Shown one piece after another: positions 47,767-61,675 of a DNA stretch of 64,000 bases. Position 1 is the first letter of the stretch. Each line of letters starts with the position of its first letter. Source of the stretch: Fasciola hepatica (taxonomy: Eukaryota; Platyhelminthes; Trematoda; Plagiorchiida; Fasciolidae); contig CANUEZ040000047.1 in assembly GCA_948099385.1 (NCBI GenBank), positions 27,174,501 through 27,238,500 on the forward strand, read 5' to 3'. The translations under genes were made by a program, and so were the position numbers. The notes under the pieces are model-generated. The model was given only the letters and a program-made list of their open reading frames with translations. It was not told where the DNA came from and made no database searches.

Positions 47767-50700
47767 AACTGACTGAACCATCAACCCGCTTCTCCGGCCT
47801 GAGGTTTGCCACCGGTTTTGAACAGAGGAATACGTGCAGTCTATAAACAAATTTAGGCCGTCTATCGATGCGTCAGCAAATACCCTTACAGTTGGCGCTT
47901 CACGCCTTCTTGGTTTTGGCCCGAATGATAAGGATTTCCGTTGGTTATAAACATTGAGTGACACAGCTCAGAATTGAAATCAGTGGCATGAATTCAGTAC
48001 AGCTTGTATGTTGAGCATCCGTACCCCATGAATTAAAGCTGTCACTTAGACTAACTATATGACTAAAACGCATCGATAATGTACTACGAAAAATCAAAAA
48101 ATGCTACAGCGTAACATATCTTCTACCAACTACTTTTGTCCTCTTTTTGCACTTCCCTGCCGCATTGTTTTAACTGTTATTTTTCTTCCTAGACTGCTTG
48201 GTACTTACTCGCTGATCTTTACGGAGCTGCGCTGTTCAGCTTTGTAGTACACCTTTTGCGTCGGTTGGCTGTTTAGGTCTTGAAGCATGCACAGATGAGA
48301 TGCGGTCATTTCCTTTTTTATTAGTTGTCTGCGCTCCTTGGTGGGGACCGCAATCTTCAATCAGAGATAACCTCTACATCAGAGTACAGAGGATCTGGTG
48401 TTTTACGTACATAATGACACTGTTTATCACTTGTGACTTGTCTTAGATTTCGTCTTTTACGGCCTCTTCCGTTGCCCCCTTCGAAGCATAGTAGACGACG
48501 AGAAGTGTTTTCAAAAGTGAGGCGAGGAAACAAGCTAGAGTGACCCAAGAGGATATCAAGTATCCTCAGAGCAGAGTGTTGTTAGCCCTGCTGCTGCCAG
48601 CTATCCTGAAACAGTGAAAACTGGAGTGGTCTGAAATTCAACTGTGGTAGGGGTGGTAGCTTTTCCCTTCATCGGCAGCAGATTGTGGGAGAAAAATGAA
48701 ATTCCTCTGAGGTAGTCATGCAGCCTGCGCGCAATGAAGGCTTTCTTCTTGGGAAAACACATACAATTTCTCACATATCAGCGGAAGGATTGGATGAGGT
48801 TTTACTTGCTAAGGCCTTTAGACAAGATAATCTTCATCCCCCACGAACAGAATAAGGGCTGCGTCGATTACCGGGGATGCAGTAGCATAAGCAGTACATG
48901 CGTAGTCTTCAGTAGAATGTGCGAGTTGGTGTCCTCCACGCAACTCGGCTTTTCGTTCGCCATAGGTCCTACCGCCTGTGTACTAATAAGTGGTACATTC
49001 CGACAACAGGAAGTTTGTGTGTTTGGATCCAGTGACTGATCGGTCAGTTCATGTCTTTTGGATGAAGTTCCTTCCATGGAACAATCAGCAAAGAGTAATT
49101 CAGAATGAGTCATTCAAAGCCTGCTACTCACTGGCAAGCTCAATCAAGAAACGAAAGTAGGGTTTATGTTGTATGTTCTCCAGAAGCATTACATGATTTC
49201 CTAACCCCACTAATCGAGTAAAACTTAATCAGTCCAACATCTACTGCACAGTAACCAAGGGTTCGCAGATGCGAAAGAGGAAAAGTCTCTGAAGTGCCAC
49301 AACTTTTATAATCAACAAATTCAAAGGCCATTTCATTATATTATTGATCCATGGGGTAAGGAAAAAGAATCAAGTAATCCATGAAATTTCGAGGCAATCA
49401 GAGATCTCAAGCTTAAACCCGAGGTTGGATTTCCAGGAATAAAATAAACTGCAGGTTTCATCCCGAAATTATGGAACTTTGACTGTGGAAAGCATGTTTG
49501 CAGAACCCACACGGTGCTCTACAATCAAGAGACAGCAAATACCAACAAATCAAACAAAGGACAGTAGCCATATTGAAAACCATTGAAAAGAATTCAGTAC
49601 GCTCCTATAGCACTCGTGCTCCCATCTCCTGTTCACAGCTAAATCTAAGCGGACCATTATATTTCAGTGACTCGTGTTCTATTTGACACTGGGATAATCA
49701 CGCAAGGGCTGCCCGTTATAACAATTTCTTGTTATCAAATAGAACTGTGGATCTCGCTTTTACTAAAATGTATAATATGCCCCACGTGTCAAGAAATTTC
49801 CAGTGATACATGTCACTTGACAGCACGTTGTATATTCCAACTCAAATCTACAAAGTCAGCTCAAAATATTCAACCATGACTATTTTTCTGGTACAATAAT
49901 GAACCATTTCAGTTTGACTGAACTTATCCAATAACGTACTATTACCATCTCTCCGACACTGGAAATCAAATTTCTCTCGGTGACTGGTACAGTATGCGCA
50001 TTCAATGGAAGAACGTGTACCAGGACTTCCACCATGTTAGCGACGGGATGAAATATCGAATACAAATCGGAGTATCAGAAAGCTAATAGCCTATAGAATA
50101 CAAGTTGAGGGAGGGATGCATGATTGCATTGCCAAAGTTTTCTGATTATTGATATGAGATTTCTTCCATATTCATTTTAAAATTACCACGTTGATTTCTG
50201 CTTAACGATTTGGGAATCGAGATGGATGATATGCTAACAGATGCGCCATACCATTAACATACTCGTGGAGCAGTGGTGCAGGAACACGGGAATCATTACC
50301 GAATTGCCTCCATAGATTTGTGTGTTATCGAATAGTTCAAAACTACATCCCATAAAATCAACGGTAATTCGTCGAGGTGGTGGTAAAAGAGACACGGCTG
50401 ATCCTTGATTATCCCAAAACGTCTGCCTAGACACATTTTTGAATAGCGCTCTCATTTTCAAATTGTTTCTAAACCCAATTAGAACAATGAATTCGTGAAA
50501 TATGACTAGCAATTGGAGTAGAATGTTAAACTCGGAGTGGCCACTAAACCAACAAACAGGATGACTGCCATAATTTTGCTAAGTATCGGTTTGCGAGATA
50601 GCACATAGCATGAAATTCAATATGAAGAGCATAATGCGAGGCACATTGAAATCGCGTACGTCGTAGTCACTCCGTCATTCATCACCATCACTGAAGTTCA

Positions 50701-51689
50701 ATTGAAGTCACAATGAGATAGGCCACAAAGAATTTGCTCCGAATTGATATTATCACATTTATTCTACGCTACGAAAATCATGGAATGAGAGAAAAGATTC
50801 TGACATAATGCTGTACGATTGTTCGTTGTACAATATCTGGCTGATTGCCGTTGCAAGCATAAATATATACGAGAAGAAATGGTCTGCTCTCGGGAAATGA
50901 GTTTCTCTAACAGTCACCTACGGGCGGCCGTGGATGTATTGATCAATACAAGTGAATCTACTACAAAGCTGATCGCATATGCTAAAATGACTGGGATTTG
51001 CCATCCATCTCTCCTGGTAAGTTTCATCGCTCCGTCGATGAATAAAACATGCTCAAGACGAGATTAGGCTCTAACCAAGAGAAATATGATCAGAATCATA
51101 GAAATTCTCGCTGGTGCAATTCGCACACTTTGATTGACAGCATTTCACCCGATTCGCCCCCTTGCCTCCTGGAGAAGTTGGTTCCCGTGTTATTTTTCAA
51201 ATGAAGTAATACCGAGAGAATTTTGATTTGGAAAACACAGACCACAACTGCCGTAACTATGAAAGATGACAATAAAACAAAATAATTCCGAGAATTATCA
51301 AACATAACACTAAATAGGATACACCTAATATCAGGAATATGACGACGTAGTTTGCATGTAACCATGTCTATTAGTATATCGATTAAGAGGGAATCAGCAT
51401 GGGTGAACTGCCATTAGTCATCTGCGGAACACTCAAGCACGCCCTGTCGCTTCCTGCGCTACATATCTGTGTTAATCACCACCTCATCGAAATAAAGGAA
51501 TCGTATCACTCAGAACACAGTAGGCAGTTTCGCGCGGTCAGTAAAAGTTCCACAGCAACGGAATATTGGATCTTCTGCTCAACCTGATTAAACCCATCGT
51601 TTGTATCAGGAAATTTGCTTTCTACCTAAAAAACACATCGGTTCTGATTGGCAGGCTGCTCTCAACTGAAGCTCCCAAGCAAAATTGTC

Positions 51690-53540
51690 CATCCCTTTTT
51701 TGTACAAACAAACATACGTTCTCGGTTCGCGAAAATGTCGGAACTAACTCTTGTCGGTCATTTTTGCATTCATGTTCACATTTGTGTAGTTTGCAGACAA
51801 GAATCATTGCTTAAATTACATATTACTCACCTAATCGTGTCAATAAACGGCTTCAAACTATTCCGGCAGGACAGGACTTCTACCAGGTAGAAGACAGAAT
51901 GTGGTGGCGGGTTGGTTGTTTTTGTCAACTCCACCTGATGTGGCAAGTCTGAAGCCGTTTATTCATACTCACTGAACGGTACTGATTGTTTAGTTACGCA
52001 TTGCCATCCTCAATTTCCTCGCTACAGGAGAACCATCTTAACAAATTTATACGTGACTCCGTTTTCCATACAGAAAGCTATTTTATATTTCTTTGATTCT
52101 TTTTACCTTGTCTTATTTCCTTGTTAGATGAGAATTTTCACATCACAGTAGGCGATTTCAATCACTCTTCAACTCAACCCCTCACTGCGTTTGACTCAGC
52201 TGGTCTTAGTGTTTTTTCATCCAGAGGTTTACAACAGGATTATCATCATTCATCATGAATGATTCTCCCCAAGATTGTGTGCACCTTTGTCAACCAGTGG
52301 CCTGCTTCTTTTGAGGCCTAAGAAGAACTCCCTGACTACTTCTTACTCTTTCAGGCAAACCAGTCAAGTCAAAATCAATCTACGAAATTTTCACTGGATA
52401 CCATTCTTCTCCTACAGAGACTCCTATCTCAACCAGCTTCCGTGTTTCTTTTTTAATCGTCGCTAAGTAGAAAAATGTCAAACGTTTCGTAGAGACGGTC
52501 ACTTTGCTCTTCAACACGTGCTGCCCCTTAGAAATTCACTTTCTCTGTTATGGCCCTGCCACTTCTCCGACGTTGAATTCCTTAAGATGACCGAAGGAAT
52601 ATTTCTTCAAAGCCCGGGATAATTCTAAAATAAGATACACTTTCCTTCTGATAAAGGAAAAATTAAATACACTGACTCGCTGTACGCTAGTCAACTGCCA
52701 CGTAGCTACAGCAGCAATCGACCACGGCAGGGTACTTGGTAGTTGTGTGAATAGAAAACAAAACAAGTTAAATGTGCTGCGGACGTTGACTATATCAACA
52801 AGGCATTCGTCCACCCACTGAATGGCTCCGCAGATGCATTCACTCCAAAAGATGGTGTGCACATAACCCCGTTCTCTACCGCAAAAATAATTAAGCTTCT
52901 TCGTACATCCAAAATAATCTCACGTATTAGTCCAAATGACCTATCGTTGTCACTTCTGAAACATGGTGCTCTTTCTATTTCTTCGTTCAGTCGGGTTTAA
53001 CTTTGGATTTGTCCAAATGTTTCAAACGCATATTTACCCTTTCTCGACCAAGTTATCCCTTTGGTCCAATGGTCGTTTCCTCAGAACCACTATGTAGAAT
53101 AGGTTCGGTCAGATACTTAAGAATCATTATCGGTTTCCAAGCTGAACCGGTCATCTCACATTTCAAACTGTGTGAATGCTTTACACCGGGTATTATACCA
53201 AATCCAGAAGCCTGGGCAATTTATTGTTGAACAGAAAACTACTTCCCTTTTCGCTTATTAGTGTGTTCTTCTTATCCCACTTTACCGTTTCCTTGATATG
53301 TATTCTGGTCTCCTGAAGAAAGATACTTAAATTCTCTGTAGGGGTCTACCTATTATCGATCGAGTATCTTTCACACCGTTAATTGAACTATCTGCTAGGT
53401 TACACGAACCCCGCCGGGGGCATGTGAAACGTTCGCCCAGAAGATCCTTGCAGACAGTACTCAACCTTTACTTAATGATCTATCCAAAAGTAACTATGTC
53501 TTCCCTACACGTTCCCGCCTTCGATTATTGCCCTCTCATA
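51690..53540 (+). pseudogene. Decayed CR1-like LINE in B'
   Basis: Endonuclease domain in shifting frames: TNIRSRFAKMSEL (about 51,707), INGFKLFRQDR (about 51,843-51,876), GGGLVVFVNS (51,904-51,933) and VGDFNHSSTQP (52,148-52,180). All four match the order of CR1-type endonucleases. Downstream text is fragmentary; VRYLRIIIGFQ (about 53,107-53,140) resembles the region after the RT catalytic site. No complete RT core is visible, so a large internal deletion is likely. The 3' limit coincides with the A'' junction only because I cannot follow it further. Confidence 0.7.
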
Positions 53541-56500
53541 CTACCATCTATAAAACTCTACCGTTCAAATCTGGCCTGAATCCCCACAAACTGAGCATGA
53601 GTATTTGCAGAATTTCTTGGTATTATTGATATTTGAAAGTTTTTTTTTCATCCCATTGATTCAGCCAGCCAAAAACTGTACATCGTTTTTGACTCGAAGG
53701 AAGACATCTGTCTACTCAAAATTCTGATCAAAGCAAATACAAAGACGAATTATCAGGAGTCAGTGGATGTTTATGAGACGCTCTAGCGGAAGTCACGTGG
53801 GCGCAAGCTTAGTTACTGCACGCAGCTAGTGTGCAGTATTGAAATGGAAACCGTAGTACCAATTAGTGATGGGAATCAACTTACTTGGTGCCATTGGGGC
53901 AATCATAAATCATGACTCACACAGGGTCAAATGGACAATTTGCTTAGGATTTCCATAACAAAACAACAATAATTGGGAGCTTAGTAAAAACCAATCAATA
54001 GCTGCATATTGCGTAGTGTTACTCGTTGATGAACGATCGTAGCACAAATGAACATCAGTTTCATGCGGTTTTCTGTTGAGATATTTTAAACACTGGTGTT
54101 TATTATGAATTTAGGGTGCACGGGAAGTATATAGGGGACATGTCGAGGCAGCGGCTCTGTACTATGTCTAGTGTGTTTGTTATTGCCTATATTGTAACAG
54201 TCACCGATCACAGGTAAGAGAATTGGAACCCAGTAGACCTTTGTCAAGCAATGGAAAGATCGTTCCTCCTTTGATGCAGTCGATTTGAGGAGATATGCAG
54301 TGTTGATAATTACAAGCGAGTTTGGATAAGCCGCATCGTAATTCCGTGGTTTAGGTGGACTAAAAGTGCGTCCACACGGTATGACGATCAATATTAAGAA
54401 CAATTAGAATATGATACTAAAATTTCCTTTACCTCTTATAGTACCTGAGAAGGTTTATTTTCACTTTAGTAGTACCAGTATGGCCAATTCAAACTAACAG
54501 ATCTTCTAGAAATTTGAATCATTTAGGAATATCTTCACTGTTCCATCATTTACCATAATCGGAAACGTCAGTTCTACTAGCTACATTCTCAATGGAACGT
54601 TCGATCAGTTTGTGCCCGAATCCTAAGAACACAGGTAGTGTCCATGCAAAGCAAGCCGATGTTGGCCAGGGCGGATAGCCTCGTGGTAACCCGTGGAACT
54701 AGAAGTTGTCCACCCCGGGTCCGGTTCTTATGGATACGTAAGGATAATAAATTATTATACACAAATAGTCAGTTATTTCAAGAAGCGGGCAGCTGCTCAT
54801 TGGAGGCTGTCGACAGGTAAGGTGATTGATTGGAGCAAGATTTGAGCTCCAAATCATCTGGTCAAAGCCTATCCAATAGACATACTGACTACAGCCCGTC
54901 ATTTTAATAACCAACCTAACGATCGATTATCACATTGTGTTTACAGACAGCATCGTTCAATTTGAGTGACATAATTATGATCGCGTATATGCTTGACATG
55001 AACTGAACCAATATAGTCCCAGTTTTTCGCCTCCCAACTAATATCATCTGACGTGCCGTGAAGAATCAGAAAGATGTTGCTTGTTCATTGATTGATCAAA
55101 TAACGAAACGTTTGTTGGCCATTACCCAAAATATGTGCGCTGAATATCAAAACAAACCATATACTGGTAATATATGAACAGCGTAAATGCTGAATCAGAT
55201 TGAAAGAATTATCATTTCAGCAGTAAACTGCAAGTTTAATAATTTCATTTCGGTTCAACGAGGAGGACTGATGATTTCATTGTTGAGGAATCTCTGGAGT
55301 TTGTGTATAATAACTACTGATGTCATTTGATGAAGGGAGTCTACAGAACGGAGTGTATATATTTGTAGCTCACAGTCCAAACTCACTGAAAAACCCGCCA
55401 TTTGGCTGACTACTATGTGAAGTGGAAAATCTTACATGCTGAAGTTTGGTTCGATGGAGCACGTTATTTTTACATTCTTTTAAAGTGATTCTCTCATTGA
55501 TTCATCCGAACAAAATTATTAAGTCTGCTGAGATGCACCAAACCAAGTTGCGCATTCTGTACGTTTTACATCATGCTTGGTGAAATGTTTGTTTTTCGAG
55601 ACTCGTGTTAACTCTTAGTGCATTGTTCAAACACCAGGAACTCGGTGCAAATATCAACATCCAGCAAGCACTGTATTTGTTTCCACATTATTTGGAAGCA
55701 GTTTAACGTGATTTCCCTCCAACAGAATAATAACCAAATCTCCCATCATTGTGGTTCATGGTCATCCCCTGTGGACATTATTGGACCTCGTTTCACAATA
55801 AAAACACAGGACTTTCTTGCCAGTTTTCTTGTGATCTCTAAACCTACTGATATGAATGCCTGACATCACTGATCAAACTGAGATGTTCACAAACCAACAT
55901 CATTGAATGAACATTTATTCATATCATATAACACCTTACTATTGATAATGCAATGTCCATTACTCACCGAGATGTTCATAATGGCATACAAAGTCCGGTT
56001 TAACAGAGAGGCTATAAATCATTCATACCAGTGACGTATATGATGAGGCATGTCCGTTAACTTATCTGCCTTACGGCAAGCTTCATTATTTGGACTCGTG
56101 CGAGATGGGTAATCAACACCACCCGAAGATAGTGATTACACTGGCTTCTCTAAATCCCTGTGTCAAATGATGGTCTGACCACTGTTTCATTAATCAACGA
56201 AATGGATGTGGTAGAAACATTCAGTTAGCCATTTCAGACTCAGAAATATTCCATACAAGCTCCATTATCGCCAAGGCAAATCAAAACTGAGCATCGAATA
56301 GTGCTTTTCAGGATAGGAACCGTACGACTGCGTCTTCAGCGGAAGATCGTCATCTTTCCAAACGACATCAGCAGCGTCATTCAAGAAATGTGGTTCGAGA
56401 TATTGACAATACGATTGCCAATCTTGTGTTCTGAGTTATTTTTCCGTAGTGATTACACAAAAACCAATTTATATTAGATCGGAGGGATCTTCCGATAGAA

Positions 56501-59500
56501 CTAATTATTCTATAAGATGTACAGTCAAGATCGACTATGAGAAGTGTTATATTTTTCCGTGGAAATTGTTCACGGGACTGTACCACTGTTCCTAGAAATG
56601 CACAATTTCATTTATCGAAGAATCAAGCTGCTAATGCACATTTCGGATTGATGTATAGGGACGTCAATCTAGCGGAAACGTAGTCTCACTGGTTCTACGC
56701 ACGATACGGGCCTAATAAGGTTACTGGCAGTAAAACAAATTCCATTCGACTAAACGTGTTTATCGATAATTCGTGGCTCTGAGCTACACCATAAGCATAA
56801 ATATACAGAAAGAAAAAGATTCACAGCTTGGTGAGAAACCGAGAACAATGGGTAGTACCTTTCCGAAAATCGGGATAGTGCAGAAAATAAAAAACGGTCC
56901 ACTTATCGGGTAGCCGAACGAAAGTGTAGGGCATTCAGTTTATGACGGTTTATCTATCAAGGGCTTCAAAAATGTGCCAGTCATTTTACATTTTGTATAA
57001 ACACGATCTTAGCGGGCAGACAATACTCAGATAGTATCGGCAGTTGAACACCGATTTATTCATTGAAATTATCAAACGCCGTACTGGAGAAGAATTCGGG
57101 TAAGCCGACAGTACCAGGTAGGATAAACAAACTACTAGAGGAAACACTAACTCCCAGCAAGCTCATGCGTTCAGACATATGTTGAGTACGTCCCCGAAAG
57201 GATTCATTGGTGTGCAATGTTTGTTGAGGTGGAGATATTGCCTGGAAGATGAGCGATAACAACCAGCCCTGACAGGGAAGACAAGTATAAAAATCTGACC
57301 ACTGAGTAAACACATGTAAAGTATGTTAAGCCCAAAGTATGAGGTCTAAAAGACCAACAAATTGAAGGAAATTGTTAAAAGGGACGACCAGTTACGTGAT
57401 CGATTTCGGACAATTTCTTTGTCAACTTCACAATACTGTTCACAGTGCTCAATTTTCTTTCTCTTTGTAACATATTTGGATCCCTGTGAGAGATAGCAAA
57501 CCAACCGTACCTCATCAAACGTATTGTTTTCAGAAATAACTGGCACACCTCGGAGTCTCGTAATTATATCTTGACTACCGACATCAGCGGCAGTAATTAG
57601 GTTCTGAGTTTTACTGCGTCAATCGAAAATTCAGACAAACGAAATCAATGCCTACAAATCATTACTTCAAAAGTGCACTTGGCAACCCCAGAGTGACTGT
57701 ACTAATATGCTGACCGAGTCAAACGCCAGTGTTAGTCGCGATTTGAATGATATGTGCAGGTTCAGTTTGATTAGGTGGGAACACCTAAGTTCACCTGTCT
57801 ACTTGACTGTAAACCATCTTATCCACGGGAACTGGAATTTTGCCTGCCTACACGTATTTGCGGAATTGCAACTTGACGTGGTGTGATAGCTTGCGCGCCT
57901 CTATGACCCAAAGAGCTATACAGGATGGCTTCTTTAAGCCAGAGATGCAATCATACCTGACAGGTCAATGGGTATAAGCCAGACAAAGTCCAGTCTCCTG
58001 GTGCTCAAGATTGAGGGTCGATTTGAGCTGGCAACTCACTCGGTAAAATCAGTGGAAGAATAATTGATCCAAGCAAATGGGCTTCCACTAAGCCCTCCCG
58101 CTGCCTTGTGGATAGTTTCTTGTTAGAACTAAAGGCTCTGATTAGGACCCTAATCGTTCTCCTGCTTTGCGGCTGGATATCCTAGCAGTACCCGTCCAAC
58201 ATCTCCCGTGAACTGTGTGAATAGAAACAATTCCATACTGCATGGATGGTCGTGCAAGATAATCAGGACCGCGCTGACCATTACATCGAGTGGGTTGGGT
58301 AGTGATATTGGGCGACTGCTCAGAGTTCCATCTTTGTCTTCTGTCTACAACCACCTCTCTTTACCCCTCTATCCACCCACATTGCTCCCACTGATAACAA
58401 GCTCGATACTCGTAACGTATCATTGTCAAAAAGCGTCTTGAATAATCACTTTTATTCTAACTCACATTTTCTCAAGCCTCGTCAGCTTCTGAATCTCAGC
58501 TCCCTTAAAGTGCATACTCTCATGCAGGCCGGTTAGCAGATGTGCCTAGCTCTGACAGTAGATTTTCTGAAGATTGAACTCTGCTGCGTAAGTGAAACGC
58601 GTATCCTGAATTCGAGCAGTGTAATTCAACTAACTGCTCTTGGTATCTCATAAACGTATTTTCTGAGCATTTCAGGATACGAAGTAGCTGGAGCTTTGGG
58701 TCAACATTGTGTAAGAATAGTCTTGACTGACAAGGCAGAGGCTACCCTCTTGGACTGGATCCCTGTTAACAGTCGTTTATGTGCTGTGAGACTCCAGGGC
58801 TCAGTTGGCCTTCGAAAGGATAGTTGTGTTAAGCGTACGCCCCAACGGACTGCAGCTCAGACGCGCAGAAAAATGAGTTCCATGATGAACTCACCTCCCC
58901 CGTTTGCAGCAGTAAAGTTTCTGACATTGTAGTACTAGGTGGTGACTTCAACGCACAAGCTGGCAAACTTAGTAGGGCAGAAGCTTATTTTGGTGGGCGT
59001 TGTGTTCTACCTGCTGAGCATACAGATAACGGGGATAGGCTTCTCCAGTTTTGTGCGAACAATCAGTCATTCCCGTCTGGTACCAATTTCCAACACAGCT
59101 CACTTCGCACAGCGACATGACTCTCTAACTCTACAGGCGCTCTAAGCCAGATTGGTCATATCGCCGTAAGCTACCGCTGGTGCAGTTCTGTTCAGAACTA
59201 CGGATCTTACTGGTCCACGTATGTAGAGTCTAACCATGCATTAGTTTTGATGCGATTATCTCTCCACCTCCATGGTCACCGAGGCAAACTGCAAACGCGG
59301 TTAGCCGTACGATGTTTGTCTGATCCAGAATTTCTCCCCACATATGAACAAAAGCTACCACATGAGCCGGGAACGACGAGGAACAGATTTGTAGATGAGC
59401 GGTACTAGATCCGACGTCCATCAAAGACACAAGATGTCTAAAGTGTCACTAGGTCTAAAGGAGCAAAAACCCCAGCTCTCATGCCGTAAGGAGATGATTA

Positions 59501-60988
59501 GGGTAAAAACTCCACAAAGATAAGCAACAAAATGCTTTAAGAAGGATCGCAAACATTGGTGGATGAAGATGGTCGAGGGAATGGAAGTAGCAGCTGCTCC
59601 AGGTAAAAGTCAGAGACTTTTCAAAAGCATTCGCGACACTGGTGGATGGCAAACCAAGATCAATGAAACAATAAGCGATAGAAATCGAGAGCCTATCAGC
59701 AGCAAACAGTAAAAGCCCCGAAAGTTAGGCTGTATGCTTCAATGAGAAGTTTAGCAGGCCGCTCACCAATGTAGTTACTTGGAAGTCAGTATTTGCGATT
59801 CCTTGGAGAGTATCATTTGAACCCCAATCGGAAGTGGAATTCGATTCGAGTGTTCGATTGCTAAAGTAAGGAAAATTAGCCGGTCTTGAAGAATTCCCTC
59901 TAGTTCTTTTCGAAATTGGTGGTGATGCATTGATAAAATCACCCATCACCTTTATCCGTGGCCTTTGGAAAAAGGAAAGTATTCTGTTATTATAGGACCA
60001 GTCGTTGATTGTATTCATCTTCAAGAGGGGAACACAGAATGACCGTAGTGCCCATGGCGGGATTAGCTTAATTCCATTAATCACCAATGTATATGCCTCG
60101 ATTTTGCTGGGTCTTCTGACACCGGCTCGAGAGGAAAGCCTGAGAACAACAAGCCGGATTTCCCCCAGGTCTGGGATGCATCGACCAGATTTTTACTCTT
60201 CGTCAGTTAAGTGAGACGTGTCAATCACACTCCGTCAGCCGACAATAATAATATTCGTCGACCTGGAAATGGCCTTTGATTCAGTTGAACGGAAGGTGCT
60301 ATTCAGTGCTGTACACCCGAAAGGTATGCCATAGAAGATTGTCAATCTACTGGGGTCGTTGTACTCTCATACTTCTGGCCGCGTAATGGTTTACGGTGAA
60401 CTATTCAGTCGGTTCGAAGCTACCAGCGGTGTTCGAATGGGAGGTCCTATGTCTCCATTCCTGTTCAACACCGTCATGGATCAAAAAATGGAGAGTGCCT
60501 AGAGAGACTTCCAGGATGTGGGTATCGAACTGAGAAATAGTGAAGCTCTATACGAACCAGATTACACAGACGACCCTGCCTGCTGGTATGAATGCGCTGA
60601 ACATGCTCAACGTGCACTAGATAGTCTCGCAAGAGCTGTAGCTCCATTCGGCATGCGCTTGGCACCTTCAAAGTGTAGAGTGATGTTACAAGACTGGAAG
60701 TCGACGATTCCTAGCTTGATGCTTGATGGGGAGAAACTAACAATTGTTGACCGCTTCATTTGCCTCGGCTGCCGTGTGACTACGGAGGAGAGCACTGTAG
60801 TCGAAGTAAACACTCGCATATCTAAGGCTCGTGGGGCACACGCAGGACCAGACCACTTGTGGCGCCGACCTGATACTTCACTGAAGTTGAAAGGTTATGT
60901 GTACTGTGGCACAGTGTTCAGTTTTGTTGTATAGTTGCCAGAGTTGGGGTTTGCGTGCGGAAGATATCCGTCGTCTTGAGGCTTCTTG
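53541..60988 (+). repeat. Repeat copy A'' (outer arm of the second palindrome)
   Basis: Same orientation as A. From 53,541 to about 56,230 it is about 98% identical to A/A'. It then lacks two blocks of A (equivalent to about 22,036-22,275 and 22,490-23,190) and has about 480 bp not in A (56,285-56,765). 56.9-58.15 kb is again about 97% identical, and from 58.16 kb onward it is only about 80% identical, coinciding with the LINE. Confidence 0.95.
56285..56765 (+). repeat. Segment present in A'' but not in A or A'
   Basis: About 480 bp between gccaaggcaaatc and cgataattcgtgg, where A is directly joined. The right-hand third aligns with the spacer repeat at 43,960-44,090, so the segment was probably lost from A and A' rather than gained by A''. 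Confidence 0.7.
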
Positions 60989-61675
60989 ACCATCGATGTT
61001 TGCGTAGTATGGCTAAGATAAGGTGGAAAGGTTGAGAAATAAATGCTAAGCTCAGAAATAGAGTACTGACTACCAGATCAGAGAATGTTCTACCACAGCG
61101 TATCTAGCTTAGTAGAATCCCTTGGTTGGAGCGTGCGTTGCGTATGGTGAACACGCGTCTACCATAGCGTGTCCTGTTTTCCTTTCCTCCTCGGGAACGG
61201 AAGAAACCACTTGGAGGTCAACAGATGACTTGGCAACAGGGAATGATCAAATATACTGTAGCATCGTAACAAACATGCCCTCGGAGCAACGGAAACGACG
61301 ACAACGACATTGTCAACGACAGCGGTTCGAAGCAGACCCAGATGAGCAGGGCCGAGGAATATACTGGATACAGCTCTCTTCCGTGGGGTTGCAAGTGCAC
61401 GATCTGCAAAGAAATGGAAAGAATGAAAACCGGATGAGACGAAGGCTAGTAAGGGTATAAGCAGTTACCAACACGTGCGTTAGATAGAATGGGATTTGCG
61501 GTCTACGACAATGCTTTACAGTACAGTGAACTTAGGAAAAGTAGGTGCCTCATATCTCCATAGTTTGGATCCAAAAGATCCGTCAACCAGCTGGCTGGAT
61601 ATGCTGAAGGATGTGACAGTGAACCGTGAACAGTGGCGATCGTGCTGTCACTTTCTTTCTGTCAAATCAGAATGA
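58160..61675 (+). pseudogene. Broken EN-RT LINE (family 1), copy in A''
   Basis: More complete at both ends than the copy in A. Endonuclease: CVRIVLTDKAEATLLDWIPV and NSRLCAVRLQGS (58,708-58,800), GGDFNAQ (58,939-58,959; absent in A), CANNQSF near 59,065 and ESNHALV (about 59,226). RT: FVDLEMAFDSVE (about 60,254), GPMSPFLFN, DYTDDPA (60,563-60,583, where Y-A-D-D is expected) and LMLDGEKLTIVDRFICLGCR (60,718-60,777). The 3' part, lacking in A, continues with EDIRRLEAS (about 60,955), LERALRMVNTRLP (about 61,128) and NREQWRSCCHFLS (about 61,628-61,666). Stops and frameshifts preclude function. Confidence 0.85.

Larger units (their letters stand above)
47458..53540 (+). repeat. Palindrome arm B'
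   Basis: Reverse complement of B. It lacks the hammerhead SINE, carries about 22 bp absent from B near 51,466 (tgttaatcaccacc) and is otherwise nearly identical by eye. It joins A'' at 53,540/53,541. Confidence 0.98.
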
